Source: JBEKIK01 sp963838495
GTDB taxonomy: Bacteria > Planctomycetota > Planctomycetia > Pirellulales > Thermoguttaceae
Assembly: GCA_963838495.1 (NCBI GenBank)
Contig: CAWIRC010000002.1
Coordinates: forward strand, 558,001-622,000
DNA length: 64,000 nucleotides
Reading direction: 5' to 3'
Made by a program: the position numbers and the translations under genes. Of this stretch, positions 53,022 to 61,263 are shown one piece after another. The stretch's first letter is position 1, and every line of letters begins with the position of its first letter. A model generated the notes under the pieces. The model was given only the letters and a program-made list of their open reading frames with translations. It made no database searches and was not told where the DNA came from.

Positions 53022-54094
53022 TTGAGCATCGAAGCCCGCAATATCTCCAAAACCTTCGGTTCCTTCGTCGCCCTCGATGACGTCAGCCTCACCGTGGCCA
53101 CCGGCGAACTCGTCGCCCTGCTGGGCCCCTCCGGCTCCGGAAAGACCACCCTCCTGCGTATCATCGCCGGCCTGGAACGCCCGGACCGCGGCAGCGGCCC
53201 CATCCTCTTCCACGAGGAAAACGTCGCCTCCCGCCGCGCCGGCGACCGCGAAGTCGGTTTCGTTTTCCAACACTATGCCCTCTTCCGACACATGACCGTC
53301 TTCGACAACGTCGCCTTCGGCTTGCGCGTAAGACCCAAACGCCTGAGGGCAGTCAAAAGCCTGATCCGCCAACGCGTCGATCAATTGCTCCAGCTCGTGC
53401 AACTCGAGACCTTTGCCAACCGCTACCCCCACCAGCTCTCCGGCGGGCAGCGGCAACGCGTGGCACTCGCTCGCGCGCTGGCCATCCAGCCCAAAGTCCT
53501 GCTCCTCGATGAGCCTTTCGGCGCTCTCGACGCCAAGGTCCGCCAGGAACTCCGCCGCTGGCTACGCCGCCTCCACGACGAAATCCACGTCACCAGCGTC
53601 TTCGTCACACATGACCAGGAAGAAGCCCTCGAATTGGCCGACCGCGTGGTCGTCATGAACGAAGGACGCATCGAACAAATCGGCGCCCAGACGAAGTCTT
53701 CCACAATCCCCGCACCGAGTTCGTCATGAACTTTCTCGGCCATGTGAATCTTTTCGGCGGCCGGATGGAAGACGGCAAAGTCCTCTTCTCCAACCTCGCA
53801 CTCGATTCGCCCCGACACGCCCAATTGCCCAATCAGCCGGTCAAGGTCTTTATCCGCCCCCACGAATTCGAGGTAAACACCCAAGCCAACGGACAGATCA
53901 ACATCCGCGCCACCGTCTCCCGCGTGCATTCCGCCGGCCCAAACGCACGCCTCCAACTCGTGGCCGAATCGGGCGAAAGCCTGGCCGTCGAACTATCCCA
54001 AGAACGATTCCGTAATCTGGGAATCCGCGCCGGAAGCCAGGTCTTCCTCACCCCGCGCGACGTGAAAATCTTTATCGCAGATTACGTGATATAG
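53022..54094 (+). CDS. cysA: Sulfate ABC transporter ATPase CysA (frameshifted)
   Basis: Start TTG 53022 (GGAG eight bases before), three bases after cysW. The first frame carries MSIEARNISKTF, Walker A GPSGSGKTT, signature LSGGQRQR, Walker B VLLLDEPFGALD and VTHDQEEALELADR. After RIEQIGA a single missing base near 53688 shifts the frame. The other frame continues PDEVFHNPRTEFVMNFLGHVNLFGG and the TOBE-like regulatory domain to 54094. Restored, it has 357 residues, the normal CysA length. It energises sulfate import; the final genes of the operon are followed by a clear terminator. Confidence 0.93.
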
Positions 54095-54118
54095 AGATTG
54101 CAATTTCGATCTCTTTAG

Positions 54119-54150
54119 CCCCCGGTGAACACACCGGGGGCCTTGCAGAT
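54119..54150 (+). terminator. Terminator after cysA
   Basis: A perfect 9-bp stem CCCCCGGTG/CACCGGGGG with loop AACA, followed after a few bases by TTTTTTT. Confidence 0.88.
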
Positions 54151-54249
54151 TTTTTTAACTGGTGCTTTTTTCACGCAATTGCAATGCTGAATTACAGGCG
54201 AGCGGCCTTCCGTCAGCCGGCTGAGAATTTTCATTGCACGCCACATATA

Positions 54250-54514
54250 TTTAGAGCTTATCCCAAAAGTCCCCTCTCCCTTTGGGAGAGGGCTAGAGCG
54301 TTTCAATTTTAACTATAGCGTTTTGGGTGCCATGCTCACGCTTGTCGTGAGCATGTTTTCCCATGAAAATCGGCACATGGCCACGCCAGCGTGGCCATGG
54401 CACCCGCTACACTTATATTAGATGCGCTCTAGGGTGAGGGCTGAATTGCCGAGAATATTATTGTGAAAACCTCTTGTCATCATTGTGTTTTTATGTTTTG
54501 GGATAAGCTCTAAA
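54250..54514. mobile_element. Nested miniature elements
   Basis: The outer ends are perfect 19-bp inverted repeats, TTTAGAGCTTATCCCAAAA at 54250-54268 and its complement at 54496-54514. Inside is a GAGAGGG palindromic repeat, split by a second element (54297-54428) flanked by a CTAG duplication at 54293-54296 and 54429-54432; removing the inner element and one CTAG restores the normal GGGCTAGGGTGAGGGC. The inner element holds CATGCTCACG and CATGGCCACG hairpins. No coding capacity. Confidence 0.82.
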
Positions 54515-54687
54515 AGCAGTGCTTAGAATGATGCAGCGCCCGTTAGTCCGGGAGGCGCCATGCCTAGCATGGTCGCTCCCGGTGAATTTAACGGCAAAAT
54601 ACCTCGCTACGTCATCTCGAACTATGCTCTGAAAATCGCTCCAGCCTGCATTGAATATCGAGAATTGGACATTTCACTGCCCAGTTT

Positions 54688-55137
54688 CTACGACTGGTTC
54701 GCAGGTCTCACGGGTACGAAGCGTTCCTCGGGCGGAACAATGGACATAATCCGCAGCCCGAATTTGTCCCCCACTTTTATCGCCTCCCCCTCGGCTATCT
54801 TGCAATTGCTCACCTCCAGGTCGAGCACCTCTTCGCATGCCTTCTCGAATTGCAGAATCTGGCCCGGACCGATCTCCAGAATCCGCCCAAGCGTCTGCTT
54901 CTTCTCCGCCAAGGTGACCACCACCGGAACCCGCACTCGCAACAAGCTCCGCGTGTAAGGAGGAAACTCCCGCTTGCCGGTTTTGCCGGGCACATCGGCA
55001 ATCGGCTGCATAGCGGTTTCTGCCTCAAGATTCGCCTGCTCCGAAGAAACGGCCGATTGCGATGATGCCTCTCCAGGCACATCCGCCTGCTTGATCTCCG
55101 GCTCTTTATCAACCGCGTTTTGTGCAATTTCAGACAT
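54688..55137 (-). CDS. FliN/FliM-family (SpoA) protein
   Basis: A 149-residue protein. The N-terminal half is acidic and disordered (EPEIKQADVPGEASSQSAVSSEQANLE). The C-terminal half is a SpoA domain: YTRSLLRVRVPVVVTLAEKKQTLGRILEIGPGQILQF, LDLEVSNCKIAEGEAIKVGDKFGLRI. FliN forms the flagellar motor switch, and SpoA domains also occur in type III secretion C-ring proteins. No other flagellar gene is in the window, so it is either an isolated motor gene or a divergent SpoA protein with another role. Its plus-strand complement contains a spurious frame. Confidence 0.85.
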   Translation of the reverse strand: MSEIAQNAVDKEPEIKQADVPGEASSQSAVSSEQANLEAETAMQPIADVPGKTGKREFPPYTRSLLRVRVPVVVTLAEKKQTLGRILEIGPGQILQFEKACEEVLDLEVSNCKIAEGEAIKVGDKFGLRIMSIVPPEERFVPVRPANQS

Positions 55138-55319
55138 GTATTTCTTATCGGGATAAGAACCCGCAAACTTTGCCCAGATGCTTTAAATTATGGAAAACAA
55201 GTCGGTAATATAGATAATATTGGATAACTGGGTAATATATTAACACCCCAACCGTTTTGACCCTGCGTTTGCCAACCCTGGCTCTACCACATCCCCACCC
55301 ACATTCCCCGTAAACAAAA

Positions 55320-55349
55320 AAGGGCGGCGGAAAAACCGCCGCCCTTTTG
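55320..55349 (-). terminator. Bidirectional terminator
   Basis: AGGGCGGCGG, five A, CCGCCGCCCT with A6 on one side and T4 on the other. It serves the minus-strand TPR gene ending at 55375. Confidence 0.9.
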
Positions 55350-55374
55350 GTTGCCGGGCTTTCTCAAATATTTT

Positions 55375-56736
55375 TTATTGCTTGTTGAGTTGTTCCAGCA
55401 AAGCCGCGGCCTCTTGCTTCATCGTAAACGGAGCGGTGCTTTTCAGGGAGTATTTCAGAAGCGTCTTGGCCTCCTCTTTGCGGTTCTTTTCGCTGGCCAC
55501 CACGGCCGCGTAATAGGCCGTGTCCGGAGATGGATTTCCTGCTGAACCGGATATCGCCGATTGCAAGTATTTATCCGCATCGTCTAGCTGATTCATCTTG
55601 TATAAAACCCAGCCCAATGTGGAAGCTGCCTCTACTGCATTGGTCGTCTTTTGATATTGCTGCATGTTGTCCGAGGCATATCCAAGTGCGCTCCGCTTCT
55701 TCGATTCGTCTTTTTGTTCCGCCAGCGCCAGGGCAAGATTGTTCTTGGCCGCAAAATCGTTGGGCTCTTTAAGATGCGCCGATTCAAAGTTTATTTCCGC
55801 AGCCTTGTAATCCTTCTGGAACAATGCCACCAGGCCGCGCATCTTCTTGGCGTCCTGGGAAGTAGGGTTAATCCGCAAGGCCGCAACAGCCCGGTTTTGA
55901 GCCTCTTCGAGTTGCCCGTTTTCCATCGCCAACTGCGCAGCCACCAATTGAGTGTTCAAATCATCCGCCGCCACCTTCAATGCCGAGGCCATCCACTTCT
56001 TCGCGTTATCCTTGTCGCCCGATCGTTGATAATAAATGGCTATGACCGTTTCCGGCGTCAAAGTCTTTTCATCGATTGCCTTGGCCTCTTTCAGCTTGGC
56101 CAGTGCTCCGTCTACGTCTTTCTGCTTAAAGAGCACTGATGCGAGTTGCCGTAATGCATCCGCGTTTTTGGGTGTCAATTTCAGCCACTGCTCCAAATAT
56201 TTTCTAGCTGTGGCCCAGTCTTCGCGGGCTTGATAAACCTGTGCCAGTCCGCTGATTACCGCCGGCGATAATATGTCCTTTCGTTTGGGATTCTTGTCAA
56301 GCTTGGGCAATAGCCCGTTGGCCTTGTTCAAAAGCAATTCGGCCTCGGTTATCCGCCCGTCGCGCAAGGCGAGTTGAGCCAATAGCACATAAGCCTCGGG
56401 ATCGTCCGGAGTTTTTTGTATTCCCGTCTCCAGCGACTGCAATACGCCTTGCTGCACGTTCGCCGCACCGTATATCTGGGCCAGAAGCACGTACACCGGC
56501 GGTAAATCCGGATTCTTTTTCACCGCCGCTTCAAGTGATTTCAATGTGCCCTCCAGATCTCGATCCTTAAAACGCGCCAAGGCGTCTGTAAGCTCCTGCA
56601 TCTGCGGCTGCTTTTCTCCACCAATGCCCGATTCCCCAACCGGCACCTGATCCGCTGCCGCATATTGAGACCCGAATGCCAAACCGGCAATTACCAATAC
56701 TATTGCCGATGCCGTGCGATAAGATAACAATTTCAT
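55375..56736 (-). CDS. Secreted TPR-repeat protein
   Basis: A 453-residue protein with signal peptide (LLSYRTASAIVLVIAGLAFGSQYAAA) and about eleven TPR-like helical repeats from residue 45 to the end. Each unit is built on xxDPxxYxLLAQLxLRDGRITEAELLLNKA (an observed example). It is probably periplasmic, a scaffold for protein assembly. The repeat array runs to the C-terminus (MKQEAAALLEQLNKQ). No catalytic domain. Upstream is a 640-base noncoding stretch. Confidence 0.85.
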   Translation of the reverse strand: MKLLSYRTASAIVLVIAGLAFGSQYAAADQVPVGESGIGGEKQPQMQELTDALARFKDRDLEGTLKSLEAAVKKNPDLPPVYVLLAQIYGAANVQQGVLQSLETGIQKTPDDPEAYVLLAQLALRDGRITEAELLLNKANGLLPKLDKNPKRKDILSPAVISGLAQVYQAREDWATARKYLEQWLKLTPKNADALRQLASVLFKQKDVDGALAKLKEAKAIDEKTLTPETVIAIYYQRSGDKDNAKKWMASALKVAADDLNTQLVAAQLAMENGQLEEAQNRAVAALRINPTSQDAKKMRGLVALFQKDYKAAEINFESAHLKEPNDFAAKNNLALALAEQKDESKKRSALGYASDNMQQYQKTTNAVEAASTLGWVLYKMNQLDDADKYLQSAISGSAGNPSPDTAYYAAVVASEKNRKEEAKTLLKYSLKSTAPFTMKQEAAALLEQLNKQ

Positions 56737-57372
56737 GCTTCAACACCCTTTCTTAACGAAATTTTATAAACATCCGGCCACAGGCCGAATCAAACCAAAT
56801 AAACCGGTCTTTTTTAGACTACGATGGAAAACTAACCTTGGCAAGGCCCTTTAAATCTCCAGTAATATTTAACCCCTCTTTGACCTGCTGTTTCCGCAAG
56901 ATTTGGCATTCCCGAAAAGACCCCGCCCCTGCGTCCCACCCTTTTTAGGGTGGGATATGCCCGATTAATTGCGAACTTACCAACTATACGCTTTGGGTGG
57001 ATTAAATGATCGATGGCCTTCTCGATATTCTTGTAGACGAAGTAAAAAAACCGACCCGGCCTTGCCGGTCGGCTTGCTCTGGGTTGTCCAGGCCTTCTTA
57101 TAATAACACCAAAAGAACAGGTTCGGCTTGCCCTAGCCGCTCGACCAATCCGACTATACGCCCCGACCATGTTTCCCATGGCCCCCTGCCGGCCGGTGAC
57201 CGGTGCCTTCGTACAAATCGATCCTGTCCACCTTTGTTAGAGTTTTTAAAAAACCTCAAACCTACAGGAGGCGCTTCAATAGATTAATCATTCCCCCCGC
57301 CAAGTGCCGGAAGGTTAACCGCTCCTACTGGCCCGTTCAGTCCTTTTTTTACGAATCCGCAACGGCCCGCTG
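56737..57372. other. Noncoding region, possible minus-strand small RNA
   Basis: No credible gene is seen. A strong minus-strand terminator is at 57044-57072 (stem CCGACCGGC/GCCGGGTCGG with T7), about 300 bases after the winged-helix gene. Upstream in that direction (57073-57240) the sequence is GC-rich with hairpins such as CCATG-GGAAA-CATGG. Elsewhere there is a perfect TCCCACCC/GGGTGGGA palindrome near 56935. Confidence 0.45.
57044..57072 (-). terminator. Minus-strand terminator
   Basis: Stem CCGACCGGC...GCCGGGTCGG with one bulged base, then T7 (57050-57044). Confidence 0.8.
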
Positions 57373-57594
57373 CTAACGCAGCGAGATCATGCGTTTCCGG
57401 CCGTTGTCTTCAATGATCAGCTTGTCTTCTCTGGCAAGCCAACCAATAGCCTGCATCACTGCGTCGCGCGATTCGCCGACCGCTTTTACCAGTTTGCTCT
57501 GGTCCATCGGACCATTCTCGGACAATAGTTTCCACACTACGCCCGCAGTTGCGCCAATTTCCGTAGTGCTCGATACAGAAGATGCTGTTGCCAT
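57373..57594 (-). CDS. Winged helix-turn-helix domain protein (DUF2582-type)
   Basis: The start is placed at ATG 57594 (AGAGGTAG seven bases upstream) rather than the longer frame to 57636, giving 73 residues. The sequence EIGATAGVVWKLLSENGPMDQSKLVKAVGESRDAVMQAIGWLAREDKLIIEDNGRKRMISL is the small stand-alone winged-helix family with the signature AIGWLAREDK. Members occur across anaerobes and archaea; their target is not known. The gene is alone on its strand here. Confidence 0.9.
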   Translation of the reverse strand: MATASSVSSTTEIGATAGVVWKLLSENGPMDQSKLVKAVGESRDAVMQAIGWLAREDKLIIEDNGRKRMISLR

Positions 57595-57837
57595 ATTGCT
57601 ACCTCTCATAAAATGGGTAACTTGCTGGCTGGGCAATCAACTCAGCCCAGAATGATTATAACGAACCCTTATCTCATCGCTCAAGGGGCCACTCCCAATT
57701 GTAACGCACCGTTTTTTCCACCCGGCGATATAAGCCAAATAAATGATACAGGCGTCCTGAAAAATATAGCTCACAAATCCTGATCGTAATAATTATATCA
57801 AAAAAAGGCAAATATCCGGCTTATGCGGGCCAAAAAC

Positions 57838-57881
57838 TAAGGGCCTGGCTGACAGTGCTTCCTATCAACCAGGCCCTTAAA
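57838..57881 (-). terminator. Stem-loop with long loop
   Basis: TAAGGGCCTGG and CCAGGCCCTTA pair across a 21-base loop, and the minus-strand side is followed by TTTTT. It may end a transcript from the 58093-58533 gene. The spacer 57595-58092 contains no credible gene. Confidence 0.6.
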
Positions 57882-58092
57882 CCGTGAAAATACGGCCTTA
57901 TTCCCGTAGGGATTCTCAGGCTGCAATCTCTGCAGCTTTACCTAAGATTCACGGCAATTCGCATGTTTTTTTGCATTCCTTGCAAAGCTCTGCCGGCAAT
58001 GATGCAAAGCACGACAAGGCATATACCTTGTCTCTTGCAATCGACACTACGCATTGTCATTGCATTTGGTTGCCACGCTTTTCCAAATATGT

Positions 58093-58533
58093 CTAATCCC
58101 GGTGACGCAATTCTTTCAGCCCATTTAGAAGGCTGATAGTCATCGCCTGAAAAACACGCTCAATTTGTTCGAATTCCCGGTCTTCCGCCTGGCAAAATAT
58201 GGTATATATCGACCGATTGTATTTCAAACTGCGAATCTGGGCAGTATTGGTAAAATCGAAAAGAAAAAAATTCAGGTCATAACCCCACAGCTTCCGGCCC
58301 GCTATCGTCTCATCAACCTCTTGAACCTCTAAATCTTTGTATTCCTTTTGCATCGCCTCAAGGGCCGCGTTTGCCAAATTCAAGGGCTCAACCGAACCAT
58401 TATGCACTGCTACCGACCAAAACCCTCCCCCAGGACTATAAACCGTCACCGTTTGGTCGCCCGATATGTTGTCCTCATCAAGCGTCCAATTATCAGGATA
58501 CAAAAAACAAAGGTTAGGCCTTTGAAATTGCAC
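58093..58533 (-). CDS. Hypothetical protein with PsbP/DcrB-like pattern
   Basis: The frame extends to 58575, but its first residues (MHWCPERGW) are encoded by a palindromic repeat. A GTG at 58533 (MQFQRPNLCFLYPDNWTLDED) is the likelier start, giving 146 residues. The YPxxW opening followed by a beta-rich SGDQTVTVYSPGGGFWSVAV is typical of PsbP/DcrB-fold small proteins. Then AALEAMQKEYKDLEVQEV and a C-terminal helix containing REFEQIERVFQAMTISLL. No catalytic residues are seen. It has no signal peptide from this start. Confidence 0.65.
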   Translation of the reverse strand: MQFQRPNLCFLYPDNWTLDEDNISGDQTVTVYSPGGGFWSVAVHNGSVEPLNLANAALEAMQKEYKDLEVQEVDETIAGRKLWGYDLNFFLFDFTNTAQIRSLKYNRSIYTIFCQAEDREFEQIERVFQAMTISLLNGLKELRHRD

Positions 58534-58548
58534 AGGTATGGAAAAAAT

Positions 58549-58693
58549 CCATCCCCTCTCCGGGCACCAATGCATGCATTGGTCGGGTGAGGGCTAGGGT
58601 GATGGTAATTAGTCCCCTCTCCCTTCGGGAGAGGGCTAGGGTGAGGGCAATTAGTCCCCTCTCCCTTCGGGAGAGGGCTAGGGTGAGGGCAAT
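58549..58693. repeat. GAGAGGG-type palindromic repeats, three copies
   Basis: The first copy has the long-tip form with the perfect palindrome ACCAATGCATGCATTGGT. Two further copies have CTCCCTTCGGGAG cores. Each ends with GGGCTAGGGTGAGGGC or similar. The array replaces the natural upstream region of the 58093 gene. Confidence 0.8.
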
Positions 58694-58906
58694 TTGTTTA
58701 TGACTTACGCAAACCGTAAAAAACAAATACTAGTATGCACTTCTTTTGTCCCGCCCTATTCTTACATATACAAGTTCGGGCAACTCCTAACTCTTAAACA
58801 TCGTATCACTCAAGGCTCCGAGGGGGAATACTCCCAATTCGCCGAAATCGGCATGGCGGCAAATGCCCCGTTTTGATAGTGTGCCTCATCCCCTTTTTTT
58901 AAAAAA

Positions 58907-59821
58907 ATGATCCTTATAATGCCCCAAATCGGCCGATTTGTCTGCTTATCCGCCCTGCTGGCGCTGCTAGCAGGCTGCCGTTTGCCCGGCCGCGACGGCC
59001 CGGTCTCAAAGGACTTGGCCGAATGCCGCAACCTCTCCCGCCAAGGCGTGACCGCCATGGAACGCGGCCAGCAACAGCAAGCCGAGTCCCTCCTGGCAAA
59101 GGCCGTCAAAGCCTGCCCCTCCGATCCCGAAGCTCGCCGCAATTACGCCGAAACTCTTTGGATCCACGGTTCGCAAGCCGAAGCCATCGCCCAAATGGAA
59201 GCCGTCGCCCACGCCGGCTGCGACGATGCCGCCTTCTGGACCCGCCTGGCCGAAATGTATTTGGCCGCCGGTCACGCCGATGCCGCCGGACAAAGCGTGC
59301 AACAGGCCCTGGACCTCGATCCCAAATTCGCCTCCGCCTGGGCGGTTCGCGGCAGGGCCATGCGGGCCTCGGGACAGCCAAGACAGGCACTGGCCGATTA
59401 TCTCCGCGCATTGGGCTATGACCCCGGCGATAGAAAAATCCTCATCGAAGTCGCCGAATTATACCGCCAACTGGACCAGCCCGAACGGGCACTCCAAACC
59501 CTGCAAGTCCTGGCCGATTCCTATGCACCAGGCGAAGAACCTCAGCAAGTCCTGTACCTGACCGGCTTGGCCTACTCCGCCCTGGGCCGCCCCGGCGACG
59601 CCGTGGATTGTTTCTCCGCCGCCTTGATCCGCGACAAACCCACCCCCGAAATCCTCTTCCACCTCGCCGAGGCCGAACTCCTGGCCGGCAACCAAGACCA
59701 GGCCCTCGCCGCCGCCGAGCAAGCCCTCTCCCTCGATCCCAAACACCAACCCAGCCGCGATCTCCTAAACCGCATCGAACTGGCCCGCCGCTCCCCCGAT
59801 CAACAAAAACTTATGCGCTGA
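58907..59821 (+). CDS. TPR lipoprotein
   Basis: Start ATG 58907 (or ATG 58919). A lipoprotein signal (LSALLALLAGC, Cys about residue 24) is followed by RLPGRDGP and TPR units: SRQGVTAMERGQQQQAESLLAKAVKACP, then about six more to residue 295. The lipobox predicts lipid anchoring; Lnt is encoded in the window. It is probably a periplasmic or outer-membrane scaffold. Nearby is no operon partner; a weak CCCC-TCA-GGGG stem with T5 lies about 90 bases downstream. Confidence 0.85.
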   Translation: MILIMPQIGRFVCLSALLALLAGCRLPGRDGPVSKDLAECRNLSRQGVTAMERGQQQQAESLLAKAVKACPSDPEARRNYAETLWIHGSQAEAIAQMEAVAHAGCDDAAFWTRLAEMYLAAGHADAAGQSVQQALDLDPKFASAWAVRGRAMRASGQPRQALADYLRALGYDPGDRKILIEVAELYRQLDQPERALQTLQVLADSYAPGEEPQQVLYLTGLAYSALGRPGDAVDCFSAALIRDKPTPEILFHLAEAELLAGNQDQALAAAEQALSLDPKHQPSRDLLNRIELARRSPDQQKLMR

Positions 59822-59991
59822 ATCTCATCCTGTAAAATCGGCATAATCGCTACATCTAATCAGGCCCGCTCCTTGTAACCCGCCGGCGGTTTTTCACCCG
59901 CAAAATATCCCCTCAGGGGCGTTTTTACACGCTAGAATTGATTGAGGCAACTTAGAGCAGATATTAGGCAAATATCCCGGAGATCGCGAAC

Positions 59992-60243
59992 ATGACCCAG
60001 ATTATGGAAACGCCGGTTGCACAAACCCCGCCCCAGGTGTTTGTAGACCGACGCAGTCCCACAGCCACCGGCGACTCGCCCATCTGCGAACGACGCCAGT
60101 TCAGCAATTCCCACGAAGAGCTCTCCCCCGAGGCCGCCGAATTGGCCAGGGCAATCGATTCCTACAAGCTCTTCCACCGCCGCCGCTTCATCACCTACGA
60201 GGAAATGCTGGGCGTAATCAAATCCCTGGGCTACACCCGCTAA
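59992..60243 (+). CDS. Small conserved planctomycete-type protein (83 aa)
   Basis: The sequence contains FVDRRSPTATGDSPICERRQFSNSHEELSPEAAELARAIDSYKLFHRRRFITYEEMLGVIKSLGYTR. The pattern ERRQF-x-ELSPEA-AELA-AID-YK-xHRRRFI-YEEML-VI-SLGY is, in my memory, repeatedly found in planctomycete genomes as a small uncharacterised family. It is probably a soluble regulatory or structural protein. ATG 59992 lies after AGATCGCGAAC, with no clear Shine-Dalgarno. Confidence 0.8.
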   Translation: MTQIMETPVAQTPPQVFVDRRSPTATGDSPICERRQFSNSHEELSPEAAELARAIDSYKLFHRRRFITYEEMLGVIKSLGYTR

Positions 60244-60249
60244 AGCGTT

Positions 60250-60730
60250 CAGGGGCATGATTCAGAATCCTGATTTCTCAGAATCCTGATTTCTCAGAGC
60301 CGGGCCGTGTCGGCCCGGTGCATTCACCAGGCCGGCCATTCTTGTCTGCTTTCAGAGTTCAAAATTCTCAGAGCCGATCCGCATCGGCCCGATGCGTTCA
60401 GGCGGCCAAAAATTCCTGCCTGCCTCCAATGTTCAGGATCCGCAAGCCGCGAAGCAGCGTACTATGATAGCCCAGGGCGGAGCGCGGCGCAGCCCTGGGT
60501 GCGCGTTCCCCGACGACACCCAAAGCCCTGAAAGGGCACGCCATCGCCCTCGCCATCTCACCCGCTACTCTACACCCCTCCCAACTCCGTACTCGTTTAC
60601 TGCGTACTCCCGCACCCCCGTTCAATCCGCCTCCCTCCATACCATCCATACCATCCATATCGTCCACAATCCACCGTTCCCTGTCCCCCGTCCCCTGTTC
60701 CCTGCCCACTGTCCCCTGTCCCCTGTTAAC
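60250..60730. repeat. Palindromic and short-word repeat tract
   Basis: Contains GCCGGGCCGTGTCGGCCCGG (about 60300), a second copy with an altered core (about 60373), AGCCCAGGGCGGAGCGCGGCGCAGCCCTGGG (about 60470), AAGCCCTGAAAGGGC (about 60522), and low-complexity words ACCATCCATACCATCC and CCCTGTCCCCTGTTCCC. The same motifs occur at 10289 and 37085-37155. No gene is seen. Confidence 0.7.
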
Positions 60731-60894
60731 TTTTTTATTAGCGCCAATAAGCGAAAATCAGCGTTCCTCCAATCCCTGATTTCTATACCCAGACTTTGAA
60801 CCTTTTTCCAATGAAATAAATCATCCCGGTCTCCATCTTTCAGGCTGTTCCATAATATGGTCGTTTTCCAATGCGTCTCATCTCGGCCATACGT

Positions 60895-61086
60895 TTATTG
60901 GGAAACGCATTTGTCGATGCTACCGGCGTGAGCAGCTAACCTGTCATAGAAGATCGCGGCGACACAGGGCGCTGGTTTCAGATTGTTGTTAGCTTGATCC
61001 AATTGCCCCCTTATCAACAACTTGACAATCTCTCTATGCCCACGGCCTTTGGCAAGAGACAATTGCGGGGCGCCCTTGAGCTTCAA
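60895..61086 (-). pseudogene. Ankyrin-like remnant
   Basis: A short minus-strand frame contains LSLAKGRGHREIVKLLIRG, the second half of an ankyrin repeat, with no credible start or neighbouring repeats. The surrounding DNA has stops in the expected frame. It is probably a decayed ankyrin gene, between a repeat tract and the GH51 gene. Confidence 0.35.
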
Positions 61087-61263
61087 CGTCTGTCACAGCT
61101 CCGCAGGCAAGCAGAGCCTTTGATATTAGTAAACTGCAAGCAAGCCGCCCACATTCTTATGCCGTCAACTTGGTTCAATACACCCATTCTAGCTGGATAT
61201 GGTTTTTCAGCAGGATGAATGGCATTGGTTTTCACGCTTCCACGTTTTTCAGGTCCGCAAGCA

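Noticed and set aside
54560..54958. Plus-strand 132-residue frame
   Set aside because: It is the complement of the FliN-like gene, which has a clear SpoA domain.
56832..57179. Minus-strand 115-residue frame
   Set aside because: It reads through a strong terminator, has atypical composition and no ribosome site.
57884..58096. Plus-strand 70-residue frame opposite the 58093 gene
   Set aside because: No ribosome site, odd composition, and it overlaps the better-supported minus-strand gene end.
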